Origin: Iodobacter arcticus
GTDB taxonomy: Bacteria > Pseudomonadota > Gammaproteobacteria > Burkholderiales > Chitinibacteraceae
Length of the DNA stretch: 64,000 nt
Reading direction: 5' to 3'
Assembly: GCF_042664895.1 (NCBI RefSeq)
Contig: NZ_JBHTBQ010000014.1
Location: 1-64,000, forward strand
Position numbers and translations under genes: made by a program. This document shows positions 16,669 to 25,750 of this stretch, piece after piece (within the stretch, counting starts at the first letter, position 1; every line of letters starts with the position of its first letter). The notes under the pieces were generated by a model. The model was not told the DNA's origin and searched no databases. It saw only the letters and a list, made by a program, of their open reading frames with translations.

Positions 16669-17427
16669 TTACTGTTGCATAGGCGCTAGAATCTGACGCA
16701 AGAATTGCTTTGCTCTGTCGTGCTGCGGATTAGTAAAGAAGGCTTCCGGATGAGCGTCTTCTAAAACCACACCTTGATCGAGGAATAACACACGATCTGC
16801 CACTTCGCGGGCAAAGCCCATTTCATGTGTGACCACCATCATGGTCATACCCGATTCGGCCAGTGTTTTCATTACTTGCAGCACTTCACCAATCATTTCA
16901 GGATCGAGAGCGGAAGTGGGCTCATCGAACAGCATCACGCCGGGATTCATGGCAAGGCCGCGGGCAATGGCCACGCGCTGCTGCTGACCACCGGATAAAT
17001 TCGATGGGTAAGCATTTTTTTTGTCAGCAAGACCAACGCGCTCGAGCAGTGTTAGGGCTAGTTTTTCGGCTTCGTCTTGTTTCATGCCTTTGACACGGAT
17101 CGGGGCCAGAGTGATGTTTTCTAGCACTGATAAATGCGGGTAAAGATTGAAATGCTGGAAAACAAAGCCGACTTCGGCACGCAGCTTGTTGATATTAGTT
17201 TTAGGGCTGGTGACTTGCACATCACCAATCCAGATTTCGCCGTCGTTCACTGGCTCAAGCTGGTTGATGGTGCGGATCATGGTGGATTTACCTGAGCCTG
17301 AAGGACCACAAACCACGACCACTTCACCTTGTTTGACTTCAAGGTTGATGTCTTTTAGTACGTGATGGTTGGGGCCATACCATTTATTAACATGATTAAA
17401 TTTGATCATCGGCTTGGATTGGGGCAT
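16669..17427 (-). CDS. Polar amino-acid ABC transporter ATP-binding protein (GlnQ/GltL-like), stand-alone
   Basis: 252 residues with Walker A CGPSGSGKST near residue 42, VFQHFNLYPHL near 92, signature LSGGQQQRVAIARGL near 146 and Walker B VMLFDEPTSALDPEM. It clearly belongs to the glutamine/glutamate ATPase family and resembles gltL in this window. It has no permease or binding protein of its own here and a terminator cuts it from gltIJKL. It may serve a permease encoded elsewhere or be an alternative ATPase for the same permeases. A short palindrome (17494-17520) separates it from rsmA. Confidence 0.9.
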   Translation of the reverse strand: MPQSKPMIKFNHVNKWYGPNHHVLKDINLEVKQGEVVVVCGPSGSGKSTMIRTINQLEPVNDGEIWIGDVQVTSPKTNINKLRAEVGFVFQHFNLYPHLSVLENITLAPIRVKGMKQDEAEKLALTLLERVGLADKKNAYPSNLSGGQQQRVAIARGLAMNPGVMLFDEPTSALDPEMIGEVLQVMKTLAESGMTMMVVTHEMGFAREVADRVLFLDQGVVLEDAHPEAFFTNPQHDRAKQFLRQILAPMQQ

Positions 17428-17493
17428 GACGGGAAACCTGATTCTGTTAAATATTGCGTAATGTTGGCAAGGCGGGGAAACCCTAGGCCTACG

Positions 17494-17520
17494 TGTAGGG
17501 CGGGTTTTATCCGCCCTACA
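17494..17520. repeat. Short palindrome, GTAGGGCGG/CCGCCCTAC family
   Basis: GTAGGGCGG and CCGCCCTAC flank GTTTTAT between rsmA and the ABC ATPase gene. It is a short relative of the 8294-8355 palindrome and might act as a weak terminator for rsmA. Confidence 0.7.
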
Positions 17521-17522
17521 AA

Positions 17523-18320
17523 CTATCGGCCAGCGGCTACAAGATAGTTGCTGAGCGCCACATATTGTTCCAGCGTAACGTTTTCCGGGCGGCAGCTTGG
17601 AGAGATCGCCAGCGCTTCCAGCTCGGCATCGCTTACTAGGCTTTTTACGTTATTGCGCAGGGTTTTTCGGCGCTGGCCGAAGCTTTGTGCAACGAGTTTT
17701 TGCAGGTGATTGTAGTCAGTGGCAGGCGCTGGCAGTGCCGCCCATGGCACCATGCGCACAATGGATGAATCTACTTTGGGCGGCGGGAAAAAAGCCTCTG
17801 GTGGCACGTCAAATACACGTTCCATATTAAAACGGTATTGCAGCATGATGCTTAAACGGCCGTAATCTGATGTTGATGGTTCGGCTACCATGCGATCAAC
17901 CACTTCTTTCTGTAGCATAAAATGCATATCAAAAATGGAGTCGCCAAAGCTTGCTAGGTGGAACAAAAGCGGTGTGGAAATATTGTATGGCAGATTGCCG
18001 ATCAGGCGAATTTTGCTGCCCGGTGCAATCTCTGCCGCCAGCGCGCCAAAATCAAAATTTAGTGCATCCACATTGTGGATCACGAGTTTTTCTGGGGAGA
18101 ATTTCTCGGATAAATGCGCCACGATATCGCGGTCGATTTCCACCACATGCAGTGTTTCGGTGCGATCCATTAAAGGCTTAGTCAGCGCGGCAAGGCCCGG
18201 CCCAATTTCAACCAGTACATCGCCTTTGCGCGGGCTGACGGAGTTGATAATGTCGGAAATTACACTTTGGTCTTGTAAAAAATTTTGCCCAAAGCGCTTA
18301 CGGGGGATATGCGAAGTCAT
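17523..18320 (-). CDS. rsmA: 16S rRNA (A1518/A1519-N6) dimethyltransferase
   Basis: Dimethylates two adjacent adenines in helix 45 of 16S rRNA during 30S assembly. It has 265 residues. RKRFGQNFLQD near the N-terminus, the SAM-binding VLVEIGPGLAALT near residue 36 and the catalytic NLPYNIS near 108 are all present. It is the last gene of lptD-surA-pdxA-rsmA, an order shared with many proteobacteria. Loss of this enzyme gives kasugamycin resistance in other bacteria. Confidence 0.97.
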   Translation of the reverse strand: MTSHIPRKRFGQNFLQDQSVISDIINSVSPRKGDVLVEIGPGLAALTKPLMDRTETLHVVEIDRDIVAHLSEKFSPEKLVIHNVDALNFDFGALAAEIAPGSKIRLIGNLPYNISTPLLFHLASFGDSIFDMHFMLQKEVVDRMVAEPSTSDYGRLSIMLQYRFNMERVFDVPPEAFFPPPKVDSSIVRMVPWAALPAPATDYNHLQKLVAQSFGQRRKTLRNNVKSLVSDAELEALAISPSCRPENVTLEQYVALSNYLVAAGR

Positions 18321-18436
18321 TATTTATTTCCAGCGAGTTCTATCGCGGCGTGTGCCACGGTAATCATGTACGGAGTGCTTCAAGATAAGTTGTTGCACGG
18401 CGCTTTAAAAGGGCTATCTGCTATTGCAAGCGGGTT

Positions 18437-19426
18437 CTAGATGGCGTTTCCCGATAATTCGATCGCCAGTTGGGTGGCTGCCAGCAGGCTACCTGCTTCT
18501 GCTGTGCCTGTTCCTGCCAGATCAATGGCAGTGCCGTGATCGACCGAGGTGCGAATAATCGGCAGGCCGAGTGTGATATTGATGCCGTGGCCAAAGCTGG
18601 CATATTTGAGCACAGGCAGGCCCTGATCGTGATACATGGCGAGCACTGCATCGCCCGAGTCGAGGATATTACGATTAAATAATGTGTCGGCGGGCAATGG
18701 CCCGATCAGCGTCATGCCGGTTTGGCGTAATGCTTCCAGCACGGGGGAGATGATTTCTATTTCTTCTCTACCTAAATGGCCTGATTCGCCTGCGTGGGGG
18801 TTAAGTCCCGCCACAATAATTCGTGGCTTGGCAATGCCGAATTTAGTTTGCAGATCACGGTATAAAATACGCAGGGTACATGTGAGTGATTCGGCGGTAA
18901 TGGCCGGAGCAACGTCTTTAAGTGGCAGATGAGTCGTTGCCAGCGCCACACGCATCTCGCTGCAAGCCAGCATCATGACTACTTGCTGGGTTTGTGTTCG
19001 TTCGGCAAGGTATTCGGTATGGCCGTAGAAAAAGCGTCCTAAAGCTCCGCCTTCATTGATCACCCCTTTATGAATAGGGGCGGTAACCATTGCAGAAAAC
19101 TCGCCGCTCTGGCAGCCATCACATGCTCTATCGAGTAAATCCAGCACATAGCGGGCATTAGTAGTATTGAGCTTGCCAGCGGTGCACGGGGCTGCAAGCG
19201 GGATATGCAAGATGGAGATCGGTGCGTTACTTGTCGGCGAGTAATCGGGCCAGTTGGCATCAATCTGGCTGATTTTTGCTCTGCTTTGCAGAAGGGTTTT
19301 GTCGCAAAGAATGACCAGCTGACAAGCTAGTGGCGTGCTGGCTGCAAGCATGGCGCTTATTTCCGGGCCAATGCCTGCGGGCTCGCCGCTGGTGAGGGCG
19401 ATGCGGGGCAGTGTGGGCTTGTTCAT
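18437..19426 (-). CDS. pdxA: 4-hydroxythreonine-4-phosphate dehydrogenase
   Basis: NAD-dependent oxidation and decarboxylation of 4-phospho-hydroxy-threonine in pyridoxal phosphate synthesis. It has 329 residues. ALTSGEPAGIGPEI near residue 11, metal-site histidines in GHTEYLAERT near 134 and AMYHDQGLPVLKY near 264 are visible. It follows surA by about 100 bp and precedes rsmA, as in many proteobacteria. Confidence 0.96.
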   Translation of the reverse strand: MNKPTLPRIALTSGEPAGIGPEISAMLAASTPLACQLVILCDKTLLQSRAKISQIDANWPDYSPTSNAPISILHIPLAAPCTAGKLNTTNARYVLDLLDRACDGCQSGEFSAMVTAPIHKGVINEGGALGRFFYGHTEYLAERTQTQQVVMMLACSEMRVALATTHLPLKDVAPAITAESLTCTLRILYRDLQTKFGIAKPRIIVAGLNPHAGESGHLGREEIEIISPVLEALRQTGMTLIGPLPADTLFNRNILDSGDAVLAMYHDQGLPVLKYASFGHGINITLGLPIIRTSVDHGTAIDLAGTGTAEAGSLLAATQLAIELSGNAI

Positions 19427-19525
19427 TAAATATCACACGGCTTTAATAGGTATTGCGGTAGAGAGGGCTGGATCGTTACTGCATCATGGGGTGGGCACTG
19501 TGCCCAACCCCATCGCACTATCGTT

Positions 19526-20818
19526 TTACTCGTCTTTTAAGCGTAATTCCACAAAGGCGCGGTCTCTTTGCTGACGTAGCCAGTCTTCAAACTGCTCTTC
19601 GCTCTTACGTTGTTTTAATTCATTCCTTACACGGAAACGCTCGCGTTCTTTGGTCATGTCTTTGGAGCGGCGCTCCAGCACTTGAATAATATGCAGACCA
19701 AATGGCGATTGAATGACAGGGCTGATTTCTCCCTGCTTGAGTGCGTTCATCGCGGTTTCGAATTCGGGTACGGTTTCGCCCGGAGTGAGCCAGCCTAAAT
19801 CACCGCCTTTGCTGGCGCTGCCATCGTCGGAATAAAGACGGGCCAGCTCTTCAAATTTGCTGCCGTTTTTAAGGCGATCTGCCAGTTGATTAAGGCGCTG
19901 ACGTGCGTCGCCTTCTGACACCAGCTCATTGGTGCGGATCAGAATATGGCGTGCGTGTGTTTGCTCAACCACGGTTTTTTGTTCTTGGCTGCGTTTTTCC
20001 AGCAACTTCACAATATGAAAACCACCGGGGCTGCGAACTAAATCGGTGATTTCACCCGGGTTTAGTTTTTCTAGTAGCTGTGTAAATGCGGGGGGCAATG
20101 AGCCCGCTGCACGCCAGCCTAAGCTGCCGCCGCTGGTGGCATCCGGGGCGCTGGAGTAAACCGCCGCAATCGAGGCGAAGTCTTTGCCTGATTTTAATTC
20201 TTCGATTGCCGCGAGTGCTCGAGTGCGTTTGGCTGTGATTTGCTCCGGGCTGGCGTTTTCTGGCAGCGGAATCAAAATATGCGCTAAGCGAAATTCCTGC
20301 TGCTCTTTACCGGTATTGAGCTTGATGTATTCGTCGATTTCGTTGTCGCTAATCACGATACGGTTATCAATTTCCCGCTCTTTAAGGCGGGTCAGGGTGA
20401 TTTCACGGCGAATATCTTCGCGAAAATTCTTCCAGCTCATGCCTTGCTTTGCTAGCGTTTCACGGAACTGCGGCAATGACATTTTGTTTTGCTCGGCCAT
20501 GCGGCCGATGGCGCGCTCTAGCTGGCTATCATCAATCCGGATGCCGATCTGATCTGCATACTGTACTTGTACGAGCTCCAGAATCATCCGGTCTAGCACT
20601 TGTTGTTTGAGTACAGCTGCGGGCGGCAGCGTGATGCGCTGGCTTTCCATGTTTTTCTGGATGCTACTGATGCGGGAATCAAGCTCTTGCTGGGTCACCA
20701 CACTTTTATTAACCACGGCAACAATACGATCCATGGTTTGAATCGATGCACTTGCAAATTGGGCGCTGCCGATCAGGGCAACAAGCGCTAAGGCGCGGGA
20801 AATGTGGCGCAGCTTCAT
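19526..20818 (-). CDS. surA: Periplasmic chaperone and peptidyl-prolyl isomerase SurA
   Basis: Escorts outer-membrane proteins to the BAM complex. It has 430 residues with signal peptide MKLRHISRALALVALIGSAQFASA. An N-terminal SurA domain (residues ~30-150) is followed by two parvulin domains, the first around FRLAHILIPLPE (near 178) and the second around ARHILIRTNELVSEGDARQ (near 288), each with a GGxLGW motif (GGSLGW, GGDLGW). It begins 3 bp after lptD, with which it works. Confidence 0.96.
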   Translation of the reverse strand: MKLRHISRALALVALIGSAQFASASIQTMDRIVAVVNKSVVTQQELDSRISSIQKNMESQRITLPPAAVLKQQVLDRMILELVQVQYADQIGIRIDDSQLERAIGRMAEQNKMSLPQFRETLAKQGMSWKNFREDIRREITLTRLKEREIDNRIVISDNEIDEYIKLNTGKEQQEFRLAHILIPLPENASPEQITAKRTRALAAIEELKSGKDFASIAAVYSSAPDATSGGSLGWRAAGSLPPAFTQLLEKLNPGEITDLVRSPGGFHIVKLLEKRSQEQKTVVEQTHARHILIRTNELVSEGDARQRLNQLADRLKNGSKFEELARLYSDDGSASKGGDLGWLTPGETVPEFETAMNALKQGEISPVIQSPFGLHIIQVLERRSKDMTKERERFRVRNELKQRKSEEQFEDWLRQQRDRAFVELRLKDE

Positions 20819-20821
20819 ATA

Positions 20822-22981
20822 TCAGTGGACCTTGCTGTAGGTATCGGTATAACCAGGAATAGTTTGTCGCAATACATCAATCGGATTGCTGCCTAAGCCG
20901 CCTAGCCCGCCCAGTTCAAGCAGGGCGAAGAAGTTGGTATTAAAGGTGCCGTCGTTGGTAATGTAGCGTTGGGCGGCAAAGCGTACTGCCCAGCAGCCGG
21001 CATTATATTCAAACCCGCCCAGAGTTTCCAAAGCCTTGTTGTCACGCAGTGAATAGTTGGCGCGCCCAATGGCATACCAGCCTCCGCCGAGTGGCCACTG
21101 GCCAGAGAAATCGACTTGTTCAATCTTATTATTACGGCTTTGCACATAACGCATATTCAGAGCACGGAAAGCACCCGGGCTCCAGCCCAGATTGATATCC
21201 GAGCGAATGGTGCTGTCATCTCTGGCATTGTATTGCAGGCTGTAGCCCACCATAAAATCACGCCAGACCTGCCCGCTGAGCGATAGTAATAAATCAGAAG
21301 AAGTCGCTTCATCCGGTCGGCCCGGTGCATCGAGGGTGACTCTTTGATCTGTAAAGTAGAAGCGCTGGCCAATGGTGGCCCGAACGCGTTCTATGCCGGT
21401 GGATGATTCATAAAGCCGTGATGAAAGCGCCAGCGTGAGCTGATTGGCATCATTGATACGGTCGTTGCCTGAAAACTGATTTTCAGAAAACATCTGTGCA
21501 AATGAGAAATCAGTAATGGCCGAATCAAAGTTAGGTAGCTTGGATTGATCCCGGTAAGGCACATAGGCGTAGTAAGCGCGTGGCTCCAGCGTTTGCGTGT
21601 ATTCCTCGCCGCCAAAGCTGCTTTCTTTTTCAAAATAGAGGCCGCTATCCACACTAAAAATCGGTATGGTGCGATTTTCTGTGCTGCTTTCCTGATTGGG
21701 GCCATTGGCACGCAGCTGGTAGCTTGATGCATGCACACTGATTTTGGGCTTGATAAAGCCATAAGAGCCAATAAAGGGCATGCTGATTTCAGGCTTTACC
21801 CAGACGCGCGAGCCATTGATTTTAGTGGAGTGATTAAACTCGGTGGCTTCAGCTGAAATACCCAGCTGCACGCCTTTAATCCAATCCGGAGTGGCAGAGA
21901 AACCCAATTGCGGCACACGAGCATAAGGCTCATCAATAGGATTGGCCTTGCTTTGAATGGTTTGAAAGCGCTGCCAGCGGCCAAAAGTTTGCCAATTATC
22001 ACCGCGATAGCTGAGCACCGCTTCGCGAGGCAAATTGGTTTGCGAGGCAACACTTAAGCGATCACCAAAATCATTAAAGTACTCATCATCTGATACTTTT
22101 TGCACATTTAAGCTAAGCGCTAGGCGATCTGTCAGTGCCTGCTGGTGCTGAAACACAATGCTGCTGCGGCTACTATCCGAAACGGTATCGTTACTTAAGC
22201 CTTCAACTTTTAGCGTGCCTGCGTAATCAGGCTGTATATAGCGAAACTCACCACCCAGCATCACACCACGGCGCGACATATAGCGGGGCGTTAGGGTGAA
22301 GTCATAATTGGGCGCGATATTCCAATAGAAAGGCGTGCTGAATTCAAAACCATTACGGTTATTGGTGCTGAATGAGGGGGCTAAAAAGCCAGTTTGCCGA
22401 TTGCTATTGAGTGGGAAATTCATCCACGGCATATACATAATCGGCGCGCCTTTAAACTCTAGCCACGCGCTGTGTGCAATACCCTTATTCGCAACGTAAT
22501 CCAGCTCTAGCTCATTGGCGTGCAAAAACCATGCATTGTCGCCTGGCTGGCAAGTGGTAAAGCGACCATCTGCTAGGCGATACTTATCCTCGCCTTCAAA
22601 TAAGAGCTTTACTGCATCCCCTCGCCCCAAGCCTTGGGCGATGGTGTAATCAGGATTGGTGAGCGAGCCATATTTGGTATCGAGCAAATAATCGAGCTGA
22701 TTGCCTTTTAAAACATCCCCTTGGCGCGTCATTTGAACTTGATCACCGGCGGTCACCCTATTCGACTTTTGATCGAAGGTGGCCCACTCGGCATTCACGT
22801 CAAGATCGCCTCTATGGAGTTGAACATCGCCTCTGGCCTCAGTGGTTCCCGTTGTGGTGCCAACTACGCTGTCGGCCTCCACATTGAGAGGAAGAGGCTC
22901 AGCCGAATGCGCCATCGCACAGAAGAGTGCAGCGGCAATTGCGGTGAGACGGAAATGAAATGGTGTGTGGGTCGCGGACAT
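20822..22981 (-). CDS. lptD: LPS-assembly outer-membrane protein LptD
   Basis: Inserts lipopolysaccharide into the outer leaflet with LptE. It has 719 residues with signal peptide ending MAHSA, an OstA/LptA-like beta-jellyroll around residues 30-170, then a large barrel. Only two mature cysteines are seen, one in the jellyroll (RFTTCQPG) and one near the C-terminus (EYNAGCWAV), enough for one interdomain disulfide instead of the two in E. coli. It is divergent from amgK, with a 59-bp shared promoter region. Confidence 0.95.
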   Translation of the reverse strand: MSATHTPFHFRLTAIAAALFCAMAHSAEPLPLNVEADSVVGTTTGTTEARGDVQLHRGDLDVNAEWATFDQKSNRVTAGDQVQMTRQGDVLKGNQLDYLLDTKYGSLTNPDYTIAQGLGRGDAVKLLFEGEDKYRLADGRFTTCQPGDNAWFLHANELELDYVANKGIAHSAWLEFKGAPIMYMPWMNFPLNSNRQTGFLAPSFSTNNRNGFEFSTPFYWNIAPNYDFTLTPRYMSRRGVMLGGEFRYIQPDYAGTLKVEGLSNDTVSDSSRSSIVFQHQQALTDRLALSLNVQKVSDDEYFNDFGDRLSVASQTNLPREAVLSYRGDNWQTFGRWQRFQTIQSKANPIDEPYARVPQLGFSATPDWIKGVQLGISAEATEFNHSTKINGSRVWVKPEISMPFIGSYGFIKPKISVHASSYQLRANGPNQESSTENRTIPIFSVDSGLYFEKESSFGGEEYTQTLEPRAYYAYVPYRDQSKLPNFDSAITDFSFAQMFSENQFSGNDRINDANQLTLALSSRLYESSTGIERVRATIGQRFYFTDQRVTLDAPGRPDEATSSDLLLSLSGQVWRDFMVGYSLQYNARDDSTIRSDINLGWSPGAFRALNMRYVQSRNNKIEQVDFSGQWPLGGGWYAIGRANYSLRDNKALETLGGFEYNAGCWAVRFAAQRYITNDGTFNTNFFALLELGGLGGLGSNPIDVLRQTIPGYTDTYSKVH

Positions 22982-23040
22982 GCGGCCATCAGGAGCTGAT
23001 AGAATTTGCAGATTCTACTGCATTGCTGGCACTTACTACC

Positions 23041-24033
23041 ATGACTAGAACAGATTCCCTGAATTCCTGGCTTGCCGAAACACTGGGTCAAGCCCCAAAA
23101 ACACTTGAAATTGCAGCGGTTGACGCCAGCGTTCGCTCTTATTGGCGAGCCGTTTTTAGTGATCGCAGTTTGATTATTATGGATGCAATTCCGGCTGATT
23201 TTGATTGCCAGCCTTTTTTGAAACAGCAGCAACGCCTTGCCAATGCTGGCTTGCCAGTGCCTAGCGTGCTGGCGCAGAACCTTGAGCAAGGTTGGGTGGT
23301 GCTCGAAGACTTGGGCACCAAAACCCTCGCCAGCTTGATTGATGCTGACAACGCCGCCAATTATTACCGTCAGGCCATTTCTTTATTGGTGAAAATGCAG
23401 GTGAGCACCCCTGTCGAGGGTTTAGCACCTTTTGATGGGGCGTTTATGCAACGCGAAATGGAGATTTGCCGCGAGTGGTACTTTGGCAAAGCCTATGGTG
23501 TGACACTTGAAGGCAAAGATTTGGGTGTGTGGGAGCGCAGTTGCGCACTGATCGTTGCGCATAATATGGCCCAGCCAACGCTGTATATGCACCGCGATTT
23601 TCACTCCCGCAATATCATGGTGCAAGACGATGCATTGCGCCTGATTGATTTTCAAGATGCGGTGCTTGGCCCGATTACTTACGACTTAGTCTCTTTACTT
23701 AAAGACGCATATTTAGATTGGGATGAAGCCTTTGTGCTTGATTTAGCGATTCGCTATTGGGAGCAAGCCCGTGCCGCTGGCCTGCCAGTGCACGAAGATT
23801 TTGGCGATTTTTATCGCGCATTCGAATGGCAAGGCCTGCAACGCCATCTTAAAATTCTGGGCCTATTTGCCCGCCTGAAGCATCGTGATGGCAAAGAGCA
23901 ATACCAAGCCGATATACCGCGTGTATTTGAATACGTGCGCAAAGTTTGCCTACGCTATAGCGAATTAACCCCGCTGGGCCGCTTGCTGCTTAATCTGCAC
24001 GGCGAGCCTGTCGCTACCGGATTCACCTTTTAA
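23041..24033 (+). CDS. amgK: N-acetylmuramate/N-acetylglucosamine anomeric kinase AmgK
   Basis: Phosphorylates recycled MurNAc at the anomeric position, first step of the recycling route that bypasses de novo UDP-MurNAc synthesis. It has 330 residues with the start used, an aminoglycoside phosphotransferase fold and catalytic MHRDFHSRNIMV near residue 184, then LIDFQDAVLGPITYDLVSLL. The ATG at 23041 is preferred; an upstream in-frame ATG at 22960 would run into the lptD gene. Its stop overlaps the murU start (TAATG). The pair next to lptD matches the arrangement known in pseudomonads, where it gives intrinsic fosfomycin tolerance. Confidence 0.9.
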   Translation: MTRTDSLNSWLAETLGQAPKTLEIAAVDASVRSYWRAVFSDRSLIIMDAIPADFDCQPFLKQQQRLANAGLPVPSVLAQNLEQGWVVLEDLGTKTLASLIDADNAANYYRQAISLLVKMQVSTPVEGLAPFDGAFMQREMEICREWYFGKAYGVTLEGKDLGVWERSCALIVAHNMAQPTLYMHRDFHSRNIMVQDDALRLIDFQDAVLGPITYDLVSLLKDAYLDWDEAFVLDLAIRYWEQARAAGLPVHEDFGDFYRAFEWQGLQRHLKILGLFARLKHRDGKEQYQADIPRVFEYVRKVCLRYSELTPLGRLLLNLHGEPVATGFTF

Positions 24034-24737
24034 TGAAAGCCATGATTCTTGCAGCAGGGCGCGGTGAGCGCATGCGACCCCTTACTGATACTTTCCCTAA
24101 ACCTCTGCTTGAAGTCGGCGGCACGCCACTCATTGGCTGGCACTTACGTCGTCTTGCTGAGGTAGGAGTTACCGATGTGGTCATCAACCACGCTTGGCTA
24201 GGGAGCATGATAGAAGAGCGCTTAGGCGATGGCAGTGCCTACGGGGTGCGTATTCAATATTCGGCAGAAGAAACTGCGCTGGAAACGGCAGGGGGGATTG
24301 CTAAAGCTCTGCCGCTATTGGGGGATGAACCGTTTGCTGTGATTAATGGCGATATTTTTACTGATTATGATTTTGCTAAGTTAGAGATTACGGCTCAAAA
24401 ATTAGGTGAAAATTTAGGTCATTTGGTCATGGTCAAAAAAGCGGACTACCCAACAGGCCGTGATTTGGCGATTGATGCTCAAGGTAAGGCGCGGCTTTGC
24501 AAAGAAGGCGATCAGGCCATGACCTTTGCAGGCGTGGCGGTTTATCGTCCCGCGTTTTTTGCAGATATCGTTGCAGGGCAAGCCGCAGCACTCCTTCCTT
24601 CATTTATGCGCAGCATGGAAAAGTCCCAGCTACAGGCTGAGTCATTCTCTGGGCTATGGCTTGATGTGGGTACGGTGGAAAGGTTGAATCAGGCCAATGC
24701 TTGGGCTATAGATCAGCGGCGAGGCATGATTACTTGA
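24033..24737 (+). CDS. murU: N-acetylmuramate alpha-1-phosphate uridylyltransferase MurU
   Basis: Converts MurNAc-1-phosphate and UTP to UDP-MurNAc. It has 234 residues of nucleotidyltransferase fold, with MILAAGRGERMRPLTDTFPKPLLEVGG at the N-terminus (UTP-binding loop) and VINGDIFTDYDF near residue 106 for metal binding. It starts on the last base of the amgK stop codon, so the two are translationally coupled. It is followed by a palindrome and a terminator. Confidence 0.93.
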   Translation: MKAMILAAGRGERMRPLTDTFPKPLLEVGGTPLIGWHLRRLAEVGVTDVVINHAWLGSMIEERLGDGSAYGVRIQYSAEETALETAGGIAKALPLLGDEPFAVINGDIFTDYDFAKLEITAQKLGENLGHLVMVKKADYPTGRDLAIDAQGKARLCKEGDQAMTFAGVAVYRPAFFADIVAGQAAALLPSFMRSMEKSQLQAESFSGLWLDVGTVERLNQANAWAIDQRRGMIT

Positions 24738-24778
24738 TTGCTTAGGATTTGACTCGCAATAAATCCTGAGTTTTATTT

Positions 24779-24830
24779 GTAGGGCGTACTCGAAGCGTCG
24801 CTCAGCGACGGGCAGTACGCCATAGGGTAC
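24779..24830. repeat. Palindromic repeat (GTAGGGCGTACT..AGTACGCC)
   Basis: GGGCGTACT and AGTACGCC enclose a second small hairpin, CGTCGCTCAGCGACG. It lies between murU and the next terminator. The 364-bp gap 24738-25101 holds this, a terminator and the ftrA promoter region. Confidence 0.6.
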
Positions 24831-24905
24831 GAAACCCCCGCTTTGGAGTCCGCCCTGCTAGCTTTAAATGTATGTTTACGGCGAAAACCCACTGTGAATA
24901 TAAAA

Positions 24906-24943
24906 CCCCAGCCCCTGCGCCATTTGGTGCTGGGGCTTTTTTT
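24906..24943 (+). terminator. Rho-independent terminator after amgK-murU
   Basis: CCCCAGC (24906-24912) pairs with GCTGGGG (24929-24935), followed by CTTTTTTT. It separates the cell-wall recycling pair from the iron operon. Confidence 0.85.
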
Positions 24944-25016
24944 GATTTGAATCAAGAAATACACGATTGGCATTCTTTAATAGTAAATAGGACCTTTTTA
25001 ATGCGATGACGATGGG

Positions 25017-25041
25017 AATAAGATTGATAGTAATTCTTATT
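25017..25041 (+). promoter_or_regulatory. ftrA: Candidate Fur box / promoter of ftrA
   Basis: A 25-bp A/T-rich imperfect palindrome begins AATAAGA and ends TCTTATT, resembling Fur-type operators in size and composition. It overlaps a TTGATA -35-like hexamer (25024-25029) with a weak -10 candidate 17 bp later, and lies about 60 bp before ftrA. It does not match the classic Fur consensus closely. Confidence 0.35.
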
Positions 25042-25101
25042 TTAAATGCATATCGCATAGCGATTTGTCATTTTTTTCCTCTTTATCAGAAGGCTTTATT
25101 T

Positions 25102-25632
25102 ATGAAATATCTGGCTCCAATTATTGCTTTAGCTTTGTCTGCTCAAGCCTACGCCGCAGAATATCCAATTGGTAAACCAACCATTAAAAATGGCATGGAG
25201 TTGGCGGCGGTATATTTGCAGCCGGTTAAAATGGAGCCGGATGGGATGATGCGCAAGGCGGAAGCTTCAGATATCCACCTTGAAGCTGATATTCACGCCG
25301 CTAAAGGCAATCCAAATGGCTTCGGTGAAGGCGAATGGATGCCGTATTTATTGATTAAGTATGAGCTGCAAAAAGTGGGCAGCAAGAATGTCATTAAGGG
25401 CGATTTTATGGCCATGGTGGCGAGCGATGGCCCGCATTATGGCGACAATATCAAGCTGGAAGGCCCTGGCAAATACAAGCTGAAATACACCATTTTGCCG
25501 CCATCAGAAAACCCAATGGCCCACTTTGGCCGTCATGTGGATAAGGAAACCGGCGTTGCGCCTTGGTTTAAGCCTTTTGATCTGAACTATGAATTTACCT
25601 ACGCTGGAACAGGCAAAAAGGGCGGTTATTAA
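25102..25632 (+). CDS. ftrA: Periplasmic ferrous iron/copper-binding protein of the FtrABCD importer (P19 family)
   Basis: Periplasmic P19/FetP-type protein, 176 residues, that holds Fe(II), often with copper, for oxidation and handover. The signal peptide MKYLAPIIALALSAQAYAA is followed by the P19 domain with GMELAAVYLQPVKMEP, DIHLEADIHA and HFGRHVD, which contain the conserved Met and His metal ligands. The ATG at 25102 is chosen because it starts the signal peptide; an in-frame ATG at 25006 precedes it. A hairpin downstream probably makes this the most abundant product of the operon. Confidence 0.92.
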   Translation: MKYLAPIIALALSAQAYAAEYPIGKPTIKNGMELAAVYLQPVKMEPDGMMRKAEASDIHLEADIHAAKGNPNGFGEGEWMPYLLIKYELQKVGSKNVIKGDFMAMVASDGPHYGDNIKLEGPGKYKLKYTILPPSENPMAHFGRHVDKETGVAPWFKPFDLNYEFTYAGTGKKGGY

Positions 25633-25677
25633 TATCGCCTGATTTCAATGCCCCCCAGCCATATTACTGGGTGAGAA

Positions 25678-25712
25678 AAACCCCTCGCATGCAGAGGGGT
25701 TTGTGCTTTTTT
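25678..25712 (+). terminator. Hairpin with T-tail between ftrA and ftrB (partial terminator)
   Basis: AAACCCCTC (25678-25686) and GAGGGGTTT (25694-25702) flank a 7-base loop, followed by GTGCTTTTTT. Lying inside the ftr gene series, it may act as an attenuator. Confidence 0.8.
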
Positions 25713-25750
25713 ATGGCTTAAATGTTGCTGGTCTATTGGATGGAGTTTTT

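Noticed and set aside
22960..23040. Longer start of amgK
   Set aside because: It would overlap the 5' end of divergent lptD and adds residues unlike the family; the start at 23041 fits.
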